The notes under the pieces: generated by a model
What the model was told of the DNA's origin: nothing
Databases searched by the model: none
What the model saw: only the letters and a program-made list of their open reading frames with translations
Shown: positions 28,205 through 34,722 of the stretch, in pieces
How positions within the stretch are numbered: position 1 is the stretch's first letter
How the letters are laid out: each line of letters starts with the position of its first letter
NCBI GenBank assembly: GCA_947311115.1
Contig: CAMZKE010000098.1
Coordinates: 1 to 34,722 of the forward strand
Direction: 5' to 3'
DNA from: an uncultured Bacteroidales bacterium
GTDB taxonomy: Bacteria; Bacteroidota; Bacteroidia; Bacteroidales; JAFGXI01
Length of the DNA stretch: 34,722 bases
Made by a program: the position numbers and the translations under genes

Positions 28205-29329
28205 TTATATTTGAATTTGTAACGAGAAAAATGTGTAATTATTATCAATTTCTTTTAAAAAGTGACCTATCTTGTTTCCACTCTTTAATCTAAGGTCAAT
28301 TATACCTAAACCGGCTTTTTTAGAATCATCAATTTCAAAATCGAATAAGCTATGATTGTAATAATCATCCATTTCTTTATCAGATAGATTGTTAACGTAT
28401 TTGATTTTGTCGTTAAGTTCTTTTACATGCTCATTTTTCATGTAATTTCCGGCGGTTAGTAAATGTTTTCCATTATTCTCACTAATAAAGAAAATACCCG
28501 GATTTCCGCCTTCTTCGTTATTTGGATTACTAGCATGTTTTACAATATTTTGTAACATTTCCATTACAATATAAAACATTTTATTTTTTTGATCTGCTGA
28601 ATCTGATAAATGCCCTTCAATAGTTTGTAATAAACCTTTAAGGCTTTCTTGATTCATAACACCATTGTATATTAATCTAATATCTTCTTTGTTAAGAGTG
28701 TTATGTATCTCAACAATATTATCAAGTGAATCTTTAGCTACTTTGTTAAAATCGGTAGACAAATCTTTTAATGTAGGAATGGTATGTAAGTAAAAGTATG
28801 TATCATTTTCATTTATATCAATAAATCTATATGATAATTTATTACCCGATTTCCTTGCCATATCAATTAAACCAAGACCTGCTCCGCCTTTATCAGAAAG
28901 TTCGCCTTCGTTTAAAACTTGTTTGTAATATACTTTTAGTTCGTCTTTATCTAAACTATTAATTTTTTCAATAAGTTTAGTTATTACAGGTATACTTTTT
29001 TTATCTGTAGCGTTTCCTGTTGTAATGTAATATTTGTCTTCGTTTCGTTTAATAATAAACAAGCCGTGAGTACTCTGAATGTTTTTATTAGCTGTATCGT
29101 TTTGGTGTCGGGTAATATTTTGCAATCCTTCCACCATTATAGCGTACACTCTCTTTTTCATTTTAGAAGATTGTTCTTCTGTTTGAAGATTAACTTCGGT
29201 TAATGAAAGAATACTGTCGGTAATTTGCTGATTAAAAAAGCCTCTGTAAACGTAACTTAAATTGTCTTTCTGCATCGCATCAAAAAGCGATAATGAGAAT
29301 TTCAAATTTTCAAATTCGGTTGTTGCCAT
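28205..29329 (-). CDS. SiaB-family protein kinase (DUF6272), two tandem GHKL-like domains
   Basis: Two homologous halves: YRGFFNQQITDSILSLTE...KRVYAIMVEGLQNITRHQND...GGAGLGLIDMARKSGNKL and YNGVMNQESLKGLLQTIE...KMFYIVMEMLQNIVKHASN...KAGLGIIDLRLKSGNKI. Confidence 0.8.
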   Translation of the reverse strand: MATTEFENLKFSLSLFDAMQKDNLSYVYRGFFNQQITDSILSLTEVNLQTEEQSSKMKKRVYAIMVEGLQNITRHQNDTANKNIQSTHGLFIIKRNEDKYYITTGNATDKKSIPVITKLIEKINSLDKDELKVYYKQVLNEGELSDKGGAGLGLIDMARKSGNKLSYRFIDINENDTYFYLHTIPTLKDLSTDFNKVAKDSLDNIVEIHNTLNKEDIRLIYNGVMNQESLKGLLQTIEGHLSDSADQKNKMFYIVMEMLQNIVKHASNPNNEEGGNPGIFFISENNGKHLLTAGNYMKNEHVKELNDKIKYVNNLSDKEMDDYYNHSLFDFEIDDSKKAGLGIIDLRLKSGNKIGHFLKEIDNNYTFFSLQIQI

Positions 29330-29445
29330 TACATATTTTTATATATTTTTTATAAAAGTACAATTTTCATTATCATTTTCAAATAATTATGATAATTTTT
29401 TTGCTATATTGACTAAAAAAAATGTATAGTTTACTAAGTCTTTAC

Positions 29446-30699
29446 TTAAAAATTAGAATTTATTGCATCAACAGGGTTAAGTTTTGATGCTGAACGGGCA
29501 GGAGCAAAACCAGCTATAACACCAATTATTATTGATATTAATATGCCTGATGAGATATTAGAAAATGACATTTTAAAAGTCATTCCAATATCCATACTAC
29601 CTGCTACAATTGTACCTAGCCAAATTAAAATTAAACCTAAAACACCTCCAACTAACGATAAAACAACTGATTCTGATAAAAACTGAAACAAAATAAAATA
29701 ATTTTTTGCGCCAAGTGATTTTTGAATACCTATAATCTTAGTTCGTTCTTTTACCGAAACAAACATTATATTTGCAATACCAAAACCACCTACAAGTATT
29801 GAGAAGCCTCCAATAATTAATCCTATTAAATCAATCATAATAAAAATTTTATCAAAACCTTGAGTAATCATACTAGTTTGATTTAAAGCAAAATTATCAT
29901 CCATTTTGGGTTTTAAACGTCTTGCTTTTCGCATTAATCCAATAAGTTCGTTGTTCAAATGGTCAACACTAATAGTCGGCTTTGCTTTTACAATTATTTG
30001 TGGTGATAATCTTTCTTGTTTAATGTCGAAAATACTTCTAACATAATTTATGGGTATAAGTATATTATAATCAGATGAGCTTCCAAACATATCAGAACCT
30101 TCTTTTTTAAATACTCCAATTACTGTTATTTTATAGCCTCGTACTTTTATACTTTTATTTATTGGGTTTTCACCATTAAAAAGTTCTTTTGCAATTTCAG
30201 AACCAATTATAGCTTTGTTTTTTCCTGCTGAAAATTCAAAAGCTGTAAAATACCTTCCTTTTTCCAATTCAAAATTTCTTACTTTATCGTAATCTTTTGA
30301 TGCGAAAGTTAAAGAAGTGTTTTCTGTAGAATTATTTTTATATTTAACAGTTGCTCGGCTTCCTGCCTGAAAAACAACGGCTTCTGCGTTTTTAGAATGT
30401 TTGCGAATATATTCGTATTCTTTTAATGATGGTACTGGTCTGTTAACAAATTTCCACCAAGGATAACTACCTTGAGCCATTATCCAAGGCCATTTTTGCA
30501 CATACACAACATTGTCGCCAAGTTTTCCAATATTATCTCTTATTGAGCGTTCAAGCGAATCTAATACAGTAAAAACAGAAATAATTGCAAAAATTCCTAT
30601 AGTAATACCAAGTAAAGAAAGAAATGTTCTTAGTTTATTATTTATTAGCGAACTAAATGCTAAGTTAAAGCTTTCTCTTAAAAGTCTTAATAATAACAT
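29446..30699 (-). CDS. ABC transporter permease, MacB/FtsX type
   Basis: SLINNKLRTFLSLLGITIGIFAIISVFTVLDSLERSI, KAIIGSEIAKELFNGENPINKSIKVRGYKITVIGVFKKEG, FGIANIMFVSVKERTKIIGIQKSLGAKNYFILFQFLSESVVLSLVGGVLG. Confidence 0.92.
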   Translation of the reverse strand: MLLLRLLRESFNLAFSSLINNKLRTFLSLLGITIGIFAIISVFTVLDSLERSIRDNIGKLGDNVVYVQKWPWIMAQGSYPWWKFVNRPVPSLKEYEYIRKHSKNAEAVVFQAGSRATVKYKNNSTENTSLTFASKDYDKVRNFELEKGRYFTAFEFSAGKNKAIIGSEIAKELFNGENPINKSIKVRGYKITVIGVFKKEGSDMFGSSSDYNILIPINYVRSIFDIKQERLSPQIIVKAKPTISVDHLNNELIGLMRKARRLKPKMDDNFALNQTSMITQGFDKIFIMIDLIGLIIGGFSILVGGFGIANIMFVSVKERTKIIGIQKSLGAKNYFILFQFLSESVVLSLVGGVLGLILIWLGTIVAGSMDIGMTFKMSFSNISSGILISIIIGVIAGFAPARSASKLNPVDAINSNF

Positions 30700-30752
30700 T
30701 AATAGTTGTTTATTTTTATAATAATCATAATAAACAAAGGTAATAAAAAAAA

Positions 30753-30788
30753 CAGCTCATAAAATTTTTTAATAATTTTTATGAGCTG
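30753..30788 (-). terminator. Intrinsic terminator downstream of the DUF3127 gene
   Basis: CAGCTCATAAAA...TTTTTATGAGCTG stem immediately 3' of the minus-strand gene; U-tract TTTTTTT on the minus strand beyond. Confidence 0.75.
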
Positions 30789-30808
30789 AATATTCTATGT
30801 TTATTTAT

Positions 30809-31168
30809 TTAAAAAGGAAGGTCATCTCCTTCATCAGATATTTCGGGTGGTGCTTCGCTTGGAGCAGGTGCGCCGGCAGCAGCAGGAGGAGTGCTAGCTG
30901 TTGCTTGATTGAGTTCAATTCTCCAAGCTGTAACATTTGTATACCATTTCCCATTAAACTCACGACTGTCAATGTTTATCGAAACTTTTATTTCATCGTT
31001 AATATTAAATTTGTTAATATCAACTTTTTCGCCAAAATACGAAATATTCACTTTTTTTGGGTATTGGTCTAATGTTTCTATAACAAAAGAATCTTTTCTC
31101 CAAGGTCCTTTAGCAGATTCGCCTGTTTGAGGCTCTAAAATGCTATCTAATCTTCCAATTATTTCCAT
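30809..31168 (-). CDS. DUF3127 domain protein with SSB-like acidic C-terminal tail
   Basis: MEIIGRLDSILEPQTGESAKGPWRKDSFVIETLDQYPKKVNISYFG...VTAWRIEL, then Ala/Pro linker ending SDEGDDLPF. Confidence 0.85.
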   Translation of the reverse strand: MEIIGRLDSILEPQTGESAKGPWRKDSFVIETLDQYPKKVNISYFGEKVDINKFNINDEIKVSINIDSREFNGKWYTNVTAWRIELNQATASTPPAAAGAPAPSEAPPEISDEGDDLPF

Positions 31169-31173
31169 CTATA

Positions 31174-31536
31174 TTATTTGTTTTTAATAAATTCAACTGA
31201 TATTGAGTTAACACAATGTCTTGTGTTTTTCTCTGTGTAATTTTCTCCAATAAATACGTGTCCTAAATGAGCATTGCATTTTGCACAAACAATTTCGGTT
31301 CTTCTACCATCAGCGTCAGGTATTTCTTTAACAGCATCGGTTATTGCATCATCAAAACTAGGCCACCCACAACTAGACTTAAATTTACTCCCCGAGTTAA
31401 ATAAAGGAGTTCCACATTGTTTACAAGTGTATATCCCTTCTTCGTAATGATTGTTATATATGCCTGTAAAAGGAGCCTCAGTACCCTTATTCAGAATTAC
31501 TTCTGCTTCTTCAAATGTTAGTTTTTTAAATTTCAT
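31174..31536 (-). CDS. msrB: Peptide-methionine (R)-S-oxide reductase MsrB
   Basis: GIYTCKQCGTPLFNSGSKFKSSCGWPSFDDAI, VCAKCNAHLGHVF, RHCVNSISVEF. Confidence 0.95.
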   Translation of the reverse strand: MKFKKLTFEEAEVILNKGTEAPFTGIYNNHYEEGIYTCKQCGTPLFNSGSKFKSSCGWPSFDDAITDAVKEIPDADGRRTEIVCAKCNAHLGHVFIGENYTEKNTRHCVNSISVEFIKNK

Positions 31537-31556
31537 TGTTTTTTTTGTATTTATTA

Positions 31557-31564
31557 CAAAAGTA
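31557..31564 (-). promoter_or_regulatory. Candidate -7 box (TACTTTTG) upstream of msrB
   Basis: TAnnTTTG match on the minus strand ~20 nt before the msrB ATG. Confidence 0.4.
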
Positions 31565-31763
31565 AATCAAATATAGTTTACTCAAAATTTTAATATTAAT
31601 CATTTTAAATATTTATGTTAATTACAACTTGTTTTCTTGTGCTAAAAGTTTCAATAATTTGATTAACAATTAGTTTATTAAGAGTAAATTGTTAATAAAA
31701 GTTTTTAATCAATATGTAATTATTAAAAAAAACTTTTGTAACTTTGTTTTAAACTTAATTAAA

Positions 31764-32123
31764 ATGAGAACACTAACGCTTATTTCTAGTGCAATTGTAT
31801 TATCATTAGTAATTTTATCAATTGCTTGCACAAATACAGATACTTGTAACAATGATGTAAAATCAAAAGTTTCAACTGTTGAAAAGCAATCATATTCAGG
31901 AATGGTTACCGAATACTATAAAAATGGTAATAAAAAATATGAAACAAAGTATGAAAATGGAAAACCTACGGGTAAATATTTAACTTGGTTTAAAAATGGT
32001 ACTAAAAAAGCTGAAGGTGAGTATCAAAAAGGAAAGCGAGTAGGCATTTGGAAATGGTATAATCAGAAAGGTAATGTTAATTTTACAGTTATATATGATA
32101 ATACCGGTATAGCAGAATTATAG
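31764..32123 (+). CDS. YwqK/MORN-repeat lipoprotein
   Basis: Start at ATG 31764 (MRTLTLISSAIVLSLVILSIACTNTD, lipobox) rather than 31689; repeats YYKNGNKKYETKYENGKPTGKYLTWFKNGTKKAEGEYQKGKRVGIWKWYNQKG. Confidence 0.85.
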   Translation: MRTLTLISSAIVLSLVILSIACTNTDTCNNDVKSKVSTVEKQSYSGMVTEYYKNGNKKYETKYENGKPTGKYLTWFKNGTKKAEGEYQKGKRVGIWKWYNQKGNVNFTVIYDNTGIAEL

Positions 32124-32143
32124 AATAATGTTTTTTAAAGTAT

Positions 32144-32169
32144 AAAAGAGGTTTACAACCTCTTTTTTT
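32144..32169 (+). terminator. Intrinsic terminator downstream of the YwqK-like gene
   Basis: AAAAGAGGTT-TAC-AACCTCTTTTTTT perfect stem with U-tract. Confidence 0.9.
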
Positions 32170-32201
32170 ATGCAAATAATTTTAGTTTAAAAATAATTTA
32201 A

Positions 32202-32209
32202 TACCTTTG
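32202..32209 (+). promoter_or_regulatory. -7 box (TACCTTTG) of the TonB-receptor transcript
   Basis: TAnnTTTG match between the upstream terminator and the structured leader; T-rich -33 region near 32180. Confidence 0.6.
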
Positions 32210-32215
32210 TGTCTT

Positions 32216-32345
32216 TAATTGCCAAATGGTAATTACCCGAGTTGGAAATTCTAAGGCAACTTGCTACGAATTTCTTAACCGATGGGTTTAAAGGGAAACC
32301 GATAAGCCTCCCGATTTTGCACTAAAGCAAATGACTTGGAAAGGG
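32216..32345 (+). promoter_or_regulatory. Hairpin-rich 5' leader RNA upstream of the TonB-dependent receptor (unassigned)
   Basis: AATTGCC-AAAT-GGTAATT, ACCC...GGGT enclosing GAAATTC...GAATTTC, GGTTT-AAAGGG-AAACC, TTTGC-ACTAAA-GCAAA, all between the promoter and the ATG at 32353. Confidence 0.5.
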
Positions 32346-32352
32346 AAAAGAA

Positions 32353-34620
32353 ATGAAAAAAGTATTTTATTTAATTTCGGGAATTGTACTTAGTTACAGT
32401 TCAATGGCGCAATCTATTCAAGGAATAGTTAAAGCTGCTGATGATGAAGCTCAAGCAGGAGCAAATGTTATTATTACTAATTCAAATAAAGGTAAAATAA
32501 CAAATAGTAATGGTGAATTTTCTTTCACTAATTTACAAAATGGTAAATATAATTTGCAGATTAGTTTTTTGGGTAAAAAAACTTATTCTAAACAAATTAT
32601 TGTTACAGACAGTAATAAAACTGTAGATTTAGGGCAAATTACTCTGAAAAATGCAAACTTTAACACAGACGAAGTTGTTATTACGGCAACCAAATCTGTA
32701 CGTAAGCTCAATTCTATTCCGGCTTCTATTGAGTATATTTCGGCAGAGGATATTGAAAATTTACCAAGCCAAAAAATTGATGAAAACCTTAAATTTATAC
32801 CGGGAATTATTGTTGACCGTCCATTTGGTATTTTCGGGAAATCGGTAGTAGGTATTAGAGGAGTTGTTAGTTCAGAACCAGGGAGGCAACTTACTTTAAT
32901 AGATGGCGTTCCTATAAATAAATCTGACGGTGGAGGAACAAATTGGAATCGTATAATTAGCTCTGATGTTGAGCATATTGAAGTTTTGAAAGGTCCTTCG
33001 GCTTCTATTTACGGTAATAATGCTATGGGTGGTACTATAAATATTATTACAAAACGACCAAGCCAAAAAGGAATACAAACAACAGCAAAAGCATTTTACG
33101 GTACATATAACACAATAGGTGCCGAAGCTAATATTATGCAAAAATTTAATGATGATGTTTCGGGTTTTTATTACTCCTTATCGGCTCGTGCATTAAATAC
33201 AGATGGTTATATTACAGTGCCTGATTCAATTAGAAACGAAACAGATACTGCTGTATTTGTACAAGAACAAGCTGTAAATACTAGACTTGGGTATAAGTTT
33301 GGTTATTATACAAGTATTGAACTTGAGTACAATTATTATAACGACCATCGCGGACAAGGTACTGTTATTAAATTAGATGATGGTGCAACAGCCGATTATG
33401 ATACGCATTTTTTAAAAGCTAGATATAAAACTAAGTTTGGAAGTGTTAAGTTTGATTTAAATGGATATTATCAGTTAGAGAAATACTTGCGTACTATCGA
33501 AAAAATTAAAAGAGGAGATTACACTCTAATAAATGTTAATTCAGACCGTACTGATTATGGTGTATTAGCATCGCTAAATACAAATATTGGTAAAAATAAT
33601 TTAACTTTTGGTGTTGATTATCGACTTGGGTCAGTTTATGGAGTAGATGATTATCAGACTAGTACCGATAAAGTAATAAACAAAGGCAATATTGCAAACT
33701 ATAATATTTATTTGCAAGATGAAATTAATTTTAATAGCAAAATTACATCAATAATAGGAGTAAATTTTGCCTATGTTAATTTTTATAATGGTGAGTTTAA
33801 ATTAGAAGAGCCTACTGGAGCAACAGATTTTATGCAAGATTTTGCCAAAACTTTAGACTCAAAACAATGGAACGGATTTAGCCCTCGTTTGGCATTACAA
33901 TATAATTTTACCAATAATCTTAATATTTATGCTGTAGGTTCTCAAGGATTTAGAACTGCATCGCTCGATGATTTAACACGTACCGGTTTTATAAGTATTG
34001 GTTATAAGCAGGCAAATCCAAATTTAAAACCGGAAACTGTAAACACCGCAGAAATAGGGCTAAGGTACACCACGCAGAAGTGGAGTGTTTCCGTAAATGG
34101 GTATTATTCGCAAGGAAATAATTTTATGTATTATGTATCAACAGGTAAAACTATTTTTGGTGGCAGAAAGCAAGTTTATGAAAAACAAAATATTTCAAAT
34201 GTCGAAATCTATGGTTCCGAGCTTAGTATTGGGTATATAATAAACAAATTAATATCATTAAATGCTAATTACACTTATAATAGCTCTAAAATTAAAAAGT
34301 TTGCAGGCAGAGAAGATTTAGATGGAAAAATATTGAGTTACACACCCTCAAATACTATTAATTTAGCTACAGTTTTTAGTAATAAAAAATTGTCATCATC
34401 AATAAATTTAAAATTGCAAGATAAAATATATTTAGATGATGAGAATACTTTTGAGGTAGAGCCTCTTATGGGAGTTGATATACGTTTAGCTTATAATTTT
34501 TGGAAAGGTTTAGGAGCAGGATTAAATGTGCAAAATATATTTGATGAACAACATATGGTTAGTACAGACCAAGTTTCGTTAGGACGTTTTATTAGTTTTG
34601 AGCTTAGTTATAGATTTTAA
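32353..34620 (+). CDS. TonB-dependent outer-membrane receptor with N-terminal carboxypeptidase-regulatory-like domain
   Basis: Signal peptide; IQGIVKAADDEAQAGANVIITNSNKGKITNSNGEFSFTNLQNGKYNLQISFLG; plug GIRGVVSSEPGRQLTLIDGVPINKS, EHIEVLKGPSASIYGNNAMGGTINIITKRP; C-terminal barrel ending FISFELSYRF. Confidence 0.95.
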   Translation: MKKVFYLISGIVLSYSSMAQSIQGIVKAADDEAQAGANVIITNSNKGKITNSNGEFSFTNLQNGKYNLQISFLGKKTYSKQIIVTDSNKTVDLGQITLKNANFNTDEVVITATKSVRKLNSIPASIEYISAEDIENLPSQKIDENLKFIPGIIVDRPFGIFGKSVVGIRGVVSSEPGRQLTLIDGVPINKSDGGGTNWNRIISSDVEHIEVLKGPSASIYGNNAMGGTINIITKRPSQKGIQTTAKAFYGTYNTIGAEANIMQKFNDDVSGFYYSLSARALNTDGYITVPDSIRNETDTAVFVQEQAVNTRLGYKFGYYTSIELEYNYYNDHRGQGTVIKLDDGATADYDTHFLKARYKTKFGSVKFDLNGYYQLEKYLRTIEKIKRGDYTLINVNSDRTDYGVLASLNTNIGKNNLTFGVDYRLGSVYGVDDYQTSTDKVINKGNIANYNIYLQDEINFNSKITSIIGVNFAYVNFYNGEFKLEEPTGATDFMQDFAKTLDSKQWNGFSPRLALQYNFTNNLNIYAVGSQGFRTASLDDLTRTGFISIGYKQANPNLKPETVNTAEIGLRYTTQKWSVSVNGYYSQGNNFMYYVSTGKTIFGGRKQVYEKQNISNVEIYGSELSIGYIINKLISLNANYTYNSSKIKKFAGREDLDGKILSYTPSNTINLATVFSNKKLSSSINLKLQDKIYLDDENTFEVEPLMGVDIRLAYNFWKGLGAGLNVQNIFDEQHMVSTDQVSLGRFISFELSYRF

Positions 34621-34722
34621 ATCAATACTGTCCTAAATAAATTTTAGAGTATAAAACTATAACGTTTTTATTGATTTACAAAGCAAAAACTATGTAAGTT
34701 CAAAAAAGAACCCCTTGTTTAT

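Noticed and set aside
32216-32345. Cobalamin (B12) riboswitch
   Set aside because: Only an AAAGGGAA block resembles it; the conserved B12 box and GCAACTGTAA element are not found, so I left it as an unassigned leader.
34621-34722. Possible IS element end at the right edge (TACTGTCCTAAATAAATTTTAGAG..., GTTCAAAAAAGAAC)
   Set aside because: Only ~100 bp visible, no transposase and no paired terminal repeat; not supportable.
1-34722. CRISPR array, prophage, defence island or biosynthetic cluster
   Set aside because: No regularly spaced direct repeats, phage structural genes, nucleases or assembly-line enzymes were seen; most genes are housekeeping or typical envelope functions.

Overview
AT-rich window from a Bacteroidota (Bacteroidales-like) chromosome. 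Evidence for this is T9SS type-A C-terminal domains, TAnnTTTG promoter boxes, an AMP nucleosidase, a SpmA/SpmB fusion and DUF1987/DUF3127 genes. Most of the window is ordinary: a truncated tRNA-Ser, about 35 credible CDSs (tatA-tatC-mobA-like, plsY, rpsO, cmk, ispH, bioD, msrB, a threonine-dehydrogenase-like SDR, a gmhA-like/GT4 pair, and T9SS-secreted M14 peptidase and arginine-deiminase-like proteins), and a few intrinsic terminators. No CRISPR array, defence island, prophage or transposase is visible. The least explained material is non-coding. (1) A ~93-95 bp dispersed repeat family has three diverged copies (152-246 minus, 10408-10494 plus, 27709-27803 plus), two of them directly at gene 3' ends. 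(2) A near-perfect 38-bp inverted repeat (11040-11077 / 13734-13771) and an 18-bp motif (10943, 13677, 13878) bracket a lipoprotein/SIS/glycosyltransferase module and include a ~219 bp MITE-like element. (3) A ~130-nt hairpin-rich leader precedes a TonB-dependent receptor, and I could not assign it to a riboswitch class. Protein-level oddities are a tandem SiaB-SiaB fusion next to SiaC, a DUF3127 protein with an SSB-like DDLPF tail, a membrane-anchored receiver protein with no kinase domain, and a secreted PPAD-like deiminase. All family assignments come from reading the sequence; no searches were run.
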